Below are positions 31,841-40,193 of a stretch of 40,442 nt of DNA, piece by piece. Both the position numbers and the translations under genes were made by a program. The stretch is taken from assembly GCF_017942085.1 (NCBI RefSeq), contig NZ_JAGKSP010000030.1:1-40442 (forward strand), in the 5' to 3' direction. Under the pieces are notes generated by a model. The model had not been told where the DNA came from. It saw only the letters and a program-made list of their open reading frames with translations, and did no database searches. This DNA is from Paenibacillus lignilyticus (GTDB lineage Bacteria; Bacillota; Bacilli; Paenibacillales; Paenibacillaceae). The stretch's first letter is position 1; every line of letters starts with the position of its first letter.

Positions 31841-33631
31841 ATGAACCAAGTACCAAAACGCTCCGAAACCGCAGCTGAGCACCGCTGGCAGCTGGAGGAT
31901 ATTTTCGCGGATCAATCCGCATGGGACAAGGAATATGCGCAAGCGAAAGAGCAGATGAAGAAAGTAGAAGCTTATCAAGGCAAATTAGCAGACCCAGCAC
32001 AGCTCAAAGCTTGCTTCGAGCTTGAGGACGAGCTTTCGCTCAAAGTAGAACGACTCTATGTGTACGCGAACATGAAACATCACGAGGATACGGCAGAGCC
32101 GGGCTTCCAAGCCCTCTCCGACAAATCCAAGAAGCTGAGCGTCGAAACCGGCGAAGCGCTCTCCTTCATCACGCCTGAGGTGCTCAGTCTCTCCGACGAA
32201 GCGCTCCAAAGCATGATCAATAACGCGGATCTCGCTAAGTATCGCCACACCTTGGAAGAAATGAGCCGTCAGAAGGCGCATGTACTCTCCAAATCCGAAG
32301 AAGCGCTGCTTGCGCAGGTCGGTAACATCAGCCAAGCTCCGGGCACAATCTTCAGCATGCTGAACAACGCCGACTTGAAATTCCCGAAAGTGAAGGACGA
32401 GAACGGCGAAGAGGTTGAATTGTCCCATGGCCGTTACATACAGTTTCTGGAGAGCAAGAACCGTGAAGTGCGCGAAGGTGCTTTCAAAGCGATGTACGAC
32501 ACGTACGGCAAGCTTAAGAACACACTTGCTTCCACGCTCAGCTCGAATGTAACGAAGAACTTGTTCTACTCACGTGCCCGCAAATATCCTTCTACGCTCG
32601 AAATGTCGCTCTACGGAGACAACATTCCGAAGGAAGTGTACGGGAACCTGATCAGCACCATTCATAAGTATCTTCCGCTCATGCATCGCTACATGGAGCT
32701 TCGCAAGAAGCTGCTGAAAGTAGATGAGCTCCATATGTATGACTTGTTCGCTCCGCTTGTAGATGAGTTCAAGATGGACATCACCTTCGAGGATGCGAAG
32801 AAAACCGTCAGCGAGAGCTTGAAGCCGCTAGGCAGCGATTATTTGACCGTGCTGCAGGATGGATTCGATAAAGGCTGGATCGACGTATACGAGAACGAAG
32901 GCAAACGCAGCGGCGCATATAGCTGGGGCGCTTACGGCACGCACCCTTACGTGCTGCTCAACCACAAGGACAACTTGAACAGCATGTTCACCTTGACGCA
33001 CGAAATGGGCCATGCGCTTCATTCCTACTATTCCGACAACAATCAGGATTACCGCGACGCGCAATACACGATCTTCTTGGCCGAAGTGGCCTCGACGCTC
33101 AACGAAGCGCTGCTCATGGATTACATGCTGAAGAAGTCGACCGATCCGAAAGAAAAAATGTACCTGCTGACCTACTATGCCGACCAATTCCGCACAACGG
33201 TATTCCGTCAGACGATGTTCGCGGAATTCGAGAAGATCATTCACGAACGCGCCGAGGAAGGCGATTCCTTGACGCCGCAGGAATTCAGTAAAATCTACTA
33301 CGACCTGAACAAGCTGTACTATGGCGACGGCATGGTCATCGATAAAGACATCGAAATGGAATGGGCACGTATCCCGCATTTCTACACCAGCTTCTATGTG
33401 TACAAATATGCGACGGGCTTCTCCGCAGCTACCAGCTTCTCCAAACAGATCCTGGAGGAAGGCGCCCCTGCGGTGGAGCGTTACCTCGGCTTCCTGAAGA
33501 GCGGCGGCAGCGACTATTCCATCAATATCTTGAAGAAAGCCGGCGTCGATATGTCGACCCCGGAACCGATCGAGCAAGCGATGAGCGTGTTCGAACAATT
33601 GATCGAGCAAATGGAGCAGCTGACTTCTTAA
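31841..33631 (+). CDS. pepF: oligoendopeptidase F (M3 metallopeptidase)
   Basis: PepF is a zinc peptidase that cuts peptides of about 6-20 residues. The HExxH motif is in LTHEMGHALHSYY, and the third zinc ligand is a glutamate in FLAEVASTLNEALL. The 596-residue length and the opening MNQVPKRSETAAEHRWQLED fit the family. The ATG at 31841 follows GAGGAGGG at 5 bases, a very strong site. The frame also stays open upstream to GTG at 31712 and 31700. That extension would add a stretch like a signal peptide (WLPILLSLSLLQSSQA). I take the ATG as the main start. Confidence 0.95.
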   Translation: MNQVPKRSETAAEHRWQLEDIFADQSAWDKEYAQAKEQMKKVEAYQGKLADPAQLKACFELEDELSLKVERLYVYANMKHHEDTAEPGFQALSDKSKKLSVETGEALSFITPEVLSLSDEALQSMINNADLAKYRHTLEEMSRQKAHVLSKSEEALLAQVGNISQAPGTIFSMLNNADLKFPKVKDENGEEVELSHGRYIQFLESKNREVREGAFKAMYDTYGKLKNTLASTLSSNVTKNLFYSRARKYPSTLEMSLYGDNIPKEVYGNLISTIHKYLPLMHRYMELRKKLLKVDELHMYDLFAPLVDEFKMDITFEDAKKTVSESLKPLGSDYLTVLQDGFDKGWIDVYENEGKRSGAYSWGAYGTHPYVLLNHKDNLNSMFTLTHEMGHALHSYYSDNNQDYRDAQYTIFLAEVASTLNEALLMDYMLKKSTDPKEKMYLLTYYADQFRTTVFRQTMFAEFEKIIHERAEEGDSLTPQEFSKIYYDLNKLYYGDGMVIDKDIEMEWARIPHFYTSFYVYKYATGFSAATSFSKQILEEGAPAVERYLGFLKSGGSDYSINILKKAGVDMSTPEPIEQAMSVFEQLIEQMEQLTS

Positions 33632-33650
33632 GCTGCTTCCACTTCCTAAG

Positions 33651-33690
33651 AATGAGAAAGAGCAGCCCAACCGGGCTGCTCTTTCTCATT
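33651..33690. terminator. strong bidirectional terminator
   Basis: A perfect 18-base stem (33651-33668 with 33673-33690) around a 4-base loop, between the convergent pepF and ssuE-like genes. Confidence 0.9.
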
Positions 33691-33699
33691 GCGCGGTTA

Positions 33700-34260
33700 T
33701 TACGGCTGGGACGGCGTCCGCAGCGAAGCAAACAATTCTGTCGCTTCCGCGAAAGAAGACACGGCTCCGTCCAGACGCTGAATAAGCTCCTCATCCAGCT
33801 GCAAGCCGCCGGCATCGGTCTTCTTGATTTGCGAATCTACGGCATAGACGCCTGCTGAAACATGACGCGCATATAACGCCGAAAGCACCGGTTTCAAGGC
33901 ATAATCAATCGTCAGCAAATGAGCGATCGTTCCGCCAATGAACAACGGCAGCACAACCTTCCCTTCCAAGCCGGTCTGCGGCAGCAAATCCAGGTAAGTC
34001 TTAAGCACGCCGGTGAAAGATGCTTTGTACACCGGACTTGCTACGATGACAGCGTCCGCGTCTGCAATCTGCTTATTCGCATCTTTAATCGCCGAGCTGT
34101 CCCAGCGAGCCAATACGAGATCCTCTGCCGGAAGCGAAGCTACATGCAGCGAGCTCACTTCCCACCCGAGTCCCAGAAGCTTAGCTTCCGCGTAATCGGT
34201 CAACCCGTTCAAACGAGAAATCGGATTCGGACTTCCTGAAATTATTACTACTTTCGGCAT
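33700..34260 (-). CDS. ssuE: NADPH-dependent FMN reductase, SsuE type
   Basis: The 186-residue flavodoxin-like protein matches SsuE. It has SGSPNPISRLNGL at the N-terminus, then VIVASPVYKASFTGVLKTYLDLLPQ and GKVVLPLFIGGTIAHLLTIDYALKPVL. SsuE supplies reduced FMN to the alkanesulfonate monooxygenase SsuD. No ssuD or sulfonate transporter is in the window, so here it may serve another FMN-dependent monooxygenase. The ATG follows GGGAGTGTGA. A palindrome covers its -10. Confidence 0.85.
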   Translation of the reverse strand: MPKVVIISGSPNPISRLNGLTDYAEAKLLGLGWEVSSLHVASLPAEDLVLARWDSSAIKDANKQIADADAVIVASPVYKASFTGVLKTYLDLLPQTGLEGKVVLPLFIGGTIAHLLTIDYALKPVLSALYARHVSAGVYAVDSQIKKTDAGGLQLDEELIQRLDGAVSSFAEATELFASLRTPSQP

Positions 34261-34322
34261 AGCTGCTCACACTCCCGGTTTATCGCTATATTTTAGCTTG
34301 CACAAGCAATCCATCTTATGGG

Positions 34323-34336
34323 ATTAGTATACTAAT
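34323..34336. promoter_or_regulatory. operator-like palindrome over the ssuE -10
   Basis: ATTAGTATACTAAT is a perfect 14-base palindrome that contains the -10 of the ssuE promoter. Operators of HxlR/MarR-type redox repressors can look like this, but the regulator is unknown. Confidence 0.5.
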
Positions 34337-34354
34337 AGAATTCCGATATGTAAA
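34326..34354 (-). promoter_or_regulatory. promoter of the ssuE-like gene
   Basis: Minus strand -35 TTTACA (34349-34354), a 17-base spacer and -10 TATACT (34326-34331). Confidence 0.7.
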
Positions 34355-34367
34355 CTATGAATAAATG

Positions 34368-34419
34368 AAAAATAATCCGGGAGACTTGCCTCTGCAGTTA
34401 CTGGCCAGTCTTCCCGGAT
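34368..34419 (-). terminator. terminator of the ABC operon
   Basis: ATCCGGGAGACT (34375-34386) pairs with AGTCTTCCCGGAT (34407-34419) with one bulged base. A T-rich run follows on the minus strand. Confidence 0.8.
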
Positions 34420-34428
34420 CTTTGCCTA

Positions 34429-35313
34429 TTATTTCGCTTCCGGCGGATACAAAATAATTCTTCCCTCTTCCATCTCTACCCGCACTTTATTCTTCTCCTT
34501 GAACTCATCCGCTTGCAGATACGATGCCGGAATCTGGAGCCGACCTGCTTTGTCGATAACGGCATATTCCACATGGCTTTCTTCCGCTTCGAAGATGCTG
34601 CCGTTCGCAAGCGCAGCCAACTCTTCCGCATAAGATTGCCGTCTGATAATCTCAGAAGAGGTTTTGCCGTCGCGGATCGCAACGACCCGGTCAACTTTGC
34701 GCGCAAGCAACGGATCATGCGTAACGATAACGATCGTAATGCCCATTCTGCTGTTAAGCTCCCGGAACAAGTCCAGAATTTGATTGGACATGCGCGTGTC
34801 GAGCGAGCCCGTCGGTTCATCGGCAAGCAGCAGCTTCGGCTCGTTCGCGAGCGCTATCGCGATGGCTACCCGCTGCTGCTCGCCGCCGGAGAGCTCGCTC
34901 AGCCGATTCTTAATGCGATGGCTTAACCCAACCGCCTCCAGCAGCTCGAGCGCCCGCAGCCGTTTGCCTCGGCCTTTCAGCAGAATCGGCAGCTCCACGT
35001 TCTCCAGCGCAGTCAAATACGGAATCAGGTTTCGCGCGTTGCTCTGCCATACGAACCCAACCGTCTCCCGTTTGTATTTGACCAGATCGCGTTCCGTAAA
35101 TTTGAGCAAATCCTTGCCGTCTACAAGCAGCTTACCGGCTGAAGGGCGGTCAAGCCCTCCCAGCATGTTAAGCAGCGTGGATTTACCGCTGCCGCTGTTG
35201 CCGATAATCGCCATCAGCTCACCGGCTTCGACATGAAGGTCAAGCCCTTGCAGAGCTACGACCTCCAAGTCGTCCGTCTTATAAATTTTGACAAGCCCGT
35301 CGCAGTGAATCAT
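34429..35313 (-). CDS. ABC transporter ATPase fused to a C-terminal AbrB-like domain
   Basis: Residues 1 to about 225 form a complete MacB/LolD-type ATPase. It has Walker A GNSGSGKST, Q-loop WQSN, signature LSGGEQQR, Walker B LLLADEPTG and H-loop THD. The last 45 residues (about 250-294) read like a SpoVT/AbrB domain: strand YAVIDKAGRLQIPASYL, then a helix-like stretch, then RVEMEEGRIILYPPE. That domain normally binds DNA as a dimer. The ATG follows GGGGAGGAA, which overlaps the end of the permease gene, so the two are coupled. The ATPase should drive the large permease; the tail may serve dimer contact or regulation. Confidence 0.9.
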   Translation of the reverse strand: MIHCDGLVKIYKTDDLEVVALQGLDLHVEAGELMAIIGNSGSGKSTLLNMLGGLDRPSAGKLLVDGKDLLKFTERDLVKYKRETVGFVWQSNARNLIPYLTALENVELPILLKGRGKRLRALELLEAVGLSHRIKNRLSELSGGEQQRVAIAIALANEPKLLLADEPTGSLDTRMSNQILDLFRELNSRMGITIVIVTHDPLLARKVDRVVAIRDGKTSSEIIRRQSYAEELAALANGSIFEAEESHVEYAVIDKAGRLQIPASYLQADEFKEKNKVRVEMEEGRIILYPPEAK

Positions 35314-35316
35314 GTT

Positions 35317-38193
35317 TTATTCCTCCCCAAGCTTCAGCGCTTGCGTAATTTTCATACGCGAAACCCGAATGCCGAGCACGGCCAGCCCGATTGTCAGCAT
35401 AATGCCTACGACGCTGTACAGCTGCACGTAATCGCTTAGCTGACGGACAATTTCAAAAGGCGGCACTTGATCCGAAGCGTTGAAGGACAGCTGGAACAGC
35501 GGAACGAACTGGCTGCTCACCGCATTTCCGATCAGTACCCCAAATAGGATTGCAGCCGCAGAAGTCAACAGCTGCTCGCTTAGCAGCATGCCGATAATCT
35601 GCATAAACGAGATTCCCATTGCCCGTAATATACCGAATTGCAGCGTCCTGCCCGATAACGTAAGCACCCAGAACAATAGGAATCCGAAGAAGCTGATCAT
35701 CATCGAAATGACGAAACCAAGCGTCATGACACCGTTGATCGCCAGCCGGAACGGATCGTTCTTCGAGCGAATCAACAGCTGGTTCGCATCCACTAGCTTC
35801 TCAACCGGGATTTCTTTCTTCTCCAAGTCCGCATAGATCACCGAGCTTGTGGCGCCTTCTTTGAGCTTAATCCACACCTCGTAAGGTTCAAGCGCAAGAT
35901 GGTTCTGAATGTAAGACAGATGGCCGACAATCAAATTCGGCATCCGCACATTCGGATCGTCCTGGTTGCCCGACTGAGGCAGCGGATTCCATCCCGGCCA
36001 ATAATCGATAATCCCGTAAACGATGAAGTTCGCGCTGTCGAGCCCTGCCCATTTCGCCGAGATCGGGTCGCCCGGCTTCACATTCATTTTGTCGGCGATG
36101 GATCTGGAGACAAGCACTGCCTTCGGATTACTCGCGATCAGGTTCAAGTAGCTGTTGATCGGATACTCCAGCAGTCCGCCGCGCATCCAGGCTACTTTAC
36201 CGAATTCATACGTATCGATCCCGTATAAGGACGTACCGCCATTCTGCCCATTCGCGGAGAAATTGGCATCATCCTTGCGGAACACGCGCGCTGCCGTATC
36301 CACGCCGGCAAGCTCTTTCATCGTAATGAACGAAGGCTCCGTATACGTGACAACTTTAGGAGCTTGAACCGCCCCCGCATCATCCGCATTTACCATGGCC
36401 GGCATGCCTGCCGGCGCCGGAGGCGGCTTGTCGTTATCCCAGTGAACGGACAGCTGAATATCCGAACCTGTCGTGTATTGAATCTTATCTTCCATATTGC
36501 CATTGATCGTGCGTGCCGCATTGGCGCTGAACAGTCCCATGGCGACCGTCATAATCAAGAACACCTTGATGGTTAAATATTGCGATGACGAACGGCTGAT
36601 CTGCAGCAGCGTGGAATACAGCGCAGGTGTCCACCATCTCCGGCCAATCCAGAAAACCAATTTAATCAGCCACGGATAGATCCGAAGAATGAAGAGCCCC
36701 GTTCCCAAGCTGAAGAGTGCCGGCATGAAGAACAGCAGCGGATCGACTTGGATCGCATTCGGATCCAGTGCAAGCGCCTTCAGATCGGCCATCCGCTTGT
36801 TAAAGCCATATAACATGTAGATCGCCATACCCAGTAAAACGATGTCTATGCCTGTTTTGTGCCAGAAAGACATTTTGTTGGAGCGCGCCATCTGCTGTTT
36901 ATGCCCTACAATCGATATCCGAGTAGCCAAGAATGCCGGAACCAGAATGAGAATGATGGAGCCGATTACGGCTGCACCGGCAATTTTATAAGAGGTGCTG
37001 TTCAGCACAACATCCAGCGAGGAGCGCTGCACGAACTCCAGGAACCCGCTTGAAGCCCCTAAGATTTTGGTGAAATAGACGCCTATGAACGGGCCGACCG
37101 CAAGGGCCAACAGACCGAGCAGCAGGCTTTCCACCAGAAAGACGAGCATAATTTGCAGTCGGCTTGCGCCGCGGCTTCGCAATACGGATATCTCCGTCTT
37201 CTGCCTCTCAATAATCAGATTAGCTGCCATATACAAGTAGAACGCAAGCATGAACATGACCGGCGAATATAAGGACCAGAGCATGATGTCGAGCTTGTCT
37301 TTCTTCACCGTATACGTGGCAATCGGATTCTTAGCCGGCATATCCACCGACGAAATGCCAAGGCGCATGTTGAAATAATTGTTCATGGCCGTATATTGGC
37401 CCAGATACGTATCGATCCGGTCAATATTCATCTGCTCATAGTTAAGCGAGTACTGCCAGGAAAGCACCGAAATTTTCAACAGTCCTTGGTTCTCGATAAA
37501 ATCATGGTTGAACTGCTTGAACGGAATATAGAAGGAAGTATTATACGATTCCACATTGAACTGATCGTACACGTTGTCCTGCTTCGACTCCACGATCCCT
37601 ACCGGAATAATGCGGAGCTGCTGACCCGTATCCTTATTCGTATAGACGAACTCATGGTCAAGATCACGCTTAAGATCAATAATAAATTTCTGCGTAACGA
37701 GTGCTTCATAAACGCCGTCGCTGCGATTCGCATCCGGCATCCGGCCATCGATCAGATGCACCCGCTTGTCGATATCCGAGACGGTCCGAATGCTTCCCGT
37801 CACGCTCATTTCTTTCTTCTCGCGTTCGGAGGCATCGACAGGAATAATCTTGAACGACTGTGTTGCCCTCGACATGATATACGACTGGGCATCCAAGCCA
37901 AGGCGCTGCGGCGCGTTGTACATATAGCGATCCGCTTTGCCGATCAAACTTCTGATTTCGTCGAAGTTTCTCGTGCCGGAAACAGAAGTAGAAGCTCTTA
38001 ATGAGCCAGGGTAGACGTTCTGATCCTTCTGAAGCTGTTGAAGCTCTTTAAATAACGTGCGCTGCAAAATCGCATGCGAGTATAGCGGCATGGAGCTGAA
38101 CAGTGCTACGCAGATCGTAAGCCCAAACCATAAGTTAAGCTGCAGCCAACGATTCTTCGCCATTTTACGAAAAATCATCGTCCAGATTGCCAT
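35317..38193 (-). CDS. large ABC transporter permease (FtsX/MacB type)
   Basis: The 958-residue protein has one N-terminal helix (about 17-37), a large outside domain (about 40-300), then groups of helices (about 303-515). A second outside domain follows (about 560-800), then three helices near the C-terminus (about 815-950). Two FtsX-like units in one chain fit a double MacB-like permease. The segments RSRGASRLQIMLVFLVESLLLG and ILRAMGISFMQIIGMLLSEQLL are typical of FtsX domains. The ATG follows GAGGTGA. It lies 32 bases after the adaptor gene and 3 bases before the last ATPase gene. It probably exports or extracts a lipophilic or peptide substrate. Confidence 0.9.
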   Translation of the reverse strand: MAIWTMIFRKMAKNRWLQLNLWFGLTICVALFSSMPLYSHAILQRTLFKELQQLQKDQNVYPGSLRASTSVSGTRNFDEIRSLIGKADRYMYNAPQRLGLDAQSYIMSRATQSFKIIPVDASEREKKEMSVTGSIRTVSDIDKRVHLIDGRMPDANRSDGVYEALVTQKFIIDLKRDLDHEFVYTNKDTGQQLRIIPVGIVESKQDNVYDQFNVESYNTSFYIPFKQFNHDFIENQGLLKISVLSWQYSLNYEQMNIDRIDTYLGQYTAMNNYFNMRLGISSVDMPAKNPIATYTVKKDKLDIMLWSLYSPVMFMLAFYLYMAANLIIERQKTEISVLRSRGASRLQIMLVFLVESLLLGLLALAVGPFIGVYFTKILGASSGFLEFVQRSSLDVVLNSTSYKIAGAAVIGSIILILVPAFLATRISIVGHKQQMARSNKMSFWHKTGIDIVLLGMAIYMLYGFNKRMADLKALALDPNAIQVDPLLFFMPALFSLGTGLFILRIYPWLIKLVFWIGRRWWTPALYSTLLQISRSSSQYLTIKVFLIMTVAMGLFSANAARTINGNMEDKIQYTTGSDIQLSVHWDNDKPPPAPAGMPAMVNADDAGAVQAPKVVTYTEPSFITMKELAGVDTAARVFRKDDANFSANGQNGGTSLYGIDTYEFGKVAWMRGGLLEYPINSYLNLIASNPKAVLVSRSIADKMNVKPGDPISAKWAGLDSANFIVYGIIDYWPGWNPLPQSGNQDDPNVRMPNLIVGHLSYIQNHLALEPYEVWIKLKEGATSSVIYADLEKKEIPVEKLVDANQLLIRSKNDPFRLAINGVMTLGFVISMMISFFGFLLFWVLTLSGRTLQFGILRAMGISFMQIIGMLLSEQLLTSAAAILFGVLIGNAVSSQFVPLFQLSFNASDQVPPFEIVRQLSDYVQLYSVVGIMLTIGLAVLGIRVSRMKITQALKLGEE

Positions 38194-38225
38194 CGGTTCA
38201 CCTCTTCTCTTCTCATGAGCTGAAA

Positions 38226-39272
38226 TTAGTTATTCAGGATCACTTTCATGCCCGGATCTAATCCCTTGACGATTTCGACTTCCGTGGATGTCATGATACC
38301 CGGCTGAACGTCGATTTCTTTGCGGCGGTCGCCATCCAGCGCTTGTACATAGGTACGTCCCAAGTAAGTACGCAAGCCGCTGCGAGGTATGACTACCACA
38401 TCGTCACGTTTCTCAAGCACGATATGAATGTCGGCTGTTTTGCCCAGCTCGAACGTTTTGTCCGGTTTCGCGATGGCAATATAGAGCAGCCTCGTGTTGC
38501 GATCGTCGATTTCCTTGTTTAGCGTAATCGGCGCATCCGAGGGGGATTGCAGCACTTTGCCATCAAATTTCTTATCGCCCATCTTGATCTGGACGGCCAT
38601 GTCTCGTTGAACACCGGCAATTTGTTTCGGATCCTCTGCCGTGTAGATCAGATAAAGCTGCGTCGGATCTGCAACAGTCACCAGCGGCGTATACCCGTTC
38701 AAGCCGTCACCCGGCGACTTCGTATCCAAATAAGATACGATGCCGCTGATCGTTGTCGTCAGTTTCGCGGACTCAAACTGATCATTCATCGAATCGAGCA
38801 TCAGCTGTTCCCGCTCCAGATCGATTTCCTTCATGCGCAGTTCATTACCGGTAACACCGCTTTGCTTCACTCGGAAATATTCGATTTGAGCACGCTCCAG
38901 GCTTAGCTTCTGCAGCTTCACGCGCAGGTCCAAATCACCCATATCCAGCTCGGCCACCAGTTGTCCTGCCTTCACTTCATCCCCGAGCTTCACGTGGAGC
39001 TCCTTCAATCTTCCGCTTTCCTTATAGAAGAGCGGCACATTCTTGCTCGACGCGACTACAGCCGCGCCGGAGAAACTCCGCTCAATTGTCGCCTTCTTCA
39101 CTTCGATGGCATCTACCTTCTCCGCGGCAGGCTGTACAAGCGGCGGCTGCAGGACAACTTGCTTCTGCGGCAGAAGCGAGCAGCCGGAAAGCAGCGAAGC
39201 CGCGACCATGACTGCGGCAGCCTCCTTGACGAACAATCTGCGGCGATGTTTACGCGTTAGGTTCTGAGACAA
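38226..39272 (-). CDS. lipoprotein efflux adaptor (HlyD/RND membrane-fusion type)
   Basis: The 348-residue protein starts with a basic stretch and a lipoprotein signal ending at Cys31 (ASLLSGC). A barrel-sandwich domain with GRLKELHVKLGDEVKAGQLVAELD follows. A coiled hairpin occupies about 115-170, and a beta-barrel carries VIPRSGLRTYLGRTYVQALD. It should sit on the outer face of the membrane and couple to the permease, as MacA does with MacB. The likely start is TTG at 39272, behind GGAGG within the end of the upstream ATPase gene, with which it overlaps by 23 bases. ATGs at 39299 and 39281 are worse placed. Confidence 0.9.
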   Translation of the reverse strand: MSQNLTRKHRRRLFVKEAAAVMVAASLLSGCSLLPQKQVVLQPPLVQPAAEKVDAIEVKKATIERSFSGAAVVASSKNVPLFYKESGRLKELHVKLGDEVKAGQLVAELDMGDLDLRVKLQKLSLERAQIEYFRVKQSGVTGNELRMKEIDLEREQLMLDSMNDQFESAKLTTTISGIVSYLDTKSPGDGLNGYTPLVTVADPTQLYLIYTAEDPKQIAGVQRDMAVQIKMGDKKFDGKVLQSPSDAPITLNKEIDDRNTRLLYIAIAKPDKTFELGKTADIHIVLEKRDDVVVIPRSGLRTYLGRTYVQALDGDRRKEIDVQPGIMTSTEVEIVKGLDPGMKVILNN

Positions 39273-39972
39273 TCTCTCCATCCTCCAATGCAATAACATG
39301 ATCGACGATTTCCATAATACCGGGATCGTGTGTCGTCATGACAACGGTCATTCCCAGGTTTTCAACGAGGTCACGGAACACTTTAATCACCTGCAGCCCC
39401 ATCCGGCTGTCCAGCTCGGCTGTCGGCTCATCCGCCAGCAGAAGGACGGGTCGATGCGCGATCGCTCTGGCAATCGCTACACGCTGCTGTTCCCCCCCTG
39501 AGAGCTCAGGCGGGCGGTGCTTCATGCGGGATTTCATGCCCACCCATTCCAGCGCTTGTTCGGCGCGTTCCTTGTGCAGCTTCGAATCGCTGCCTGCGAT
39601 ACGCAGCCCGAACTCCACATTCTCGTACGCGGACATAAGCGGGATAAGACCGAAAGCCTGGAACACCAGCCCCAGATTCGTTCTGCGCCAGGTGCTGCGC
39701 TGTTTCTCGGGCAGTCTGGAAATAACTTGGCCGTTAAAATAAACGTCACCTTCTGTCGGCTGATCCAAAGCTGCAAGTAAATTGAGCAGCGTCGTCTTGC
39801 CGGAGCCGGAACGGCCTTTAAGCGCGATCATCGAGCCTTTCTTAATCGTCAAATTAATATTCTTGACAGCGGTTACAGAATTGTCACCGCGGCCGAAGAC
39901 TCGTTTCACATTATCCGCTTGGAGCAGCGGAAGGTTGCTGGCAATCGGCGATTCCGCCGTATGAATCTTCAC
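39250..39972 (-). CDS. ABC transporter ATPase (MacB/LolD type)
   Basis: The 240-residue protein has Walker A GRSGSGKTT, a Q-loop (VFQAFGLIP), signature LSGGEQQR, Walker B LLLADEPTA, D-loop ELD and H-loop TTHD. It is the first gene of the operon and one of two ATPases for the single permease. The start is GTG, 11 bases after AAGGAG. The first 18 residues precede the usual domain start. Its end overlaps the adaptor gene, which implies coupled translation. Confidence 0.92.
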   Translation of the reverse strand: MKIHTAESPIASNLPLLQADNVKRVFGRGDNSVTAVKNINLTIKKGSMIALKGRSGSGKTTLLNLLAALDQPTEGDVYFNGQVISRLPEKQRSTWRRTNLGLVFQAFGLIPLMSAYENVEFGLRIAGSDSKLHKERAEQALEWVGMKSRMKHRPPELSGGEQQRVAIARAIAHRPVLLLADEPTAELDSRMGLQVIKVFRDLVENLGMTVVMTTHDPGIMEIVDHVIALEDGEIVSEPNA

Positions 39973-40013
39973 GTGCGGCCATTCTCCTTCCCGAATCTAT
40001 GAATTCGTTTACA

Positions 40014-40027
40014 TTTACATCTGTAAA
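40014..40027. promoter_or_regulatory. TACA-N2-TGTA operator in the leader of the ABC operon
   Basis: TTTACATCTGTAAA is a perfect inverted repeat containing TACATCTGTA, the core used by BlaI/MecI and CopY repressors. It lies about 10-25 bases downstream of the predicted start. No such repressor gene is in the window. Confidence 0.5.
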
Positions 40028-40044
40028 AATTTTCTATTAGAGTT

Positions 40045-40073
40045 AGGATACTAGGCGAAAACTGGGCTGTCAA
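40045..40073 (-). promoter_or_regulatory. promoter of the ABC operon
   Basis: Minus strand -35 TTGACA (40068-40073), a 17-base spacer and -10 TATCCT (40045-40050). Confidence 0.75.
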
Positions 40074-40193
40074 CCCGAGAACCTGTTAGATTTTCGCACA
40101 ATTGCATCCAAAAACGTGAACATTAGGTTGATTATAACTCGTACGACATCCATAGGGATAGTCTTAATTCAACGAGTTTGCTGCAGGGAGATA

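Noticed and set aside
32828..33670. Minus-strand frame of 280 codons opposite pepF
   Set aside because: Shadow of pepF. His/Val/Leu-rich reversed-codon composition and no start signal.
40074..40193. Promoter or small gene between the DUF92 gene and the ABC promoter
   Set aside because: The stretch is short, AT-rich and has no frame with a ribosome binding site. It looks like ordinary intergenic DNA.
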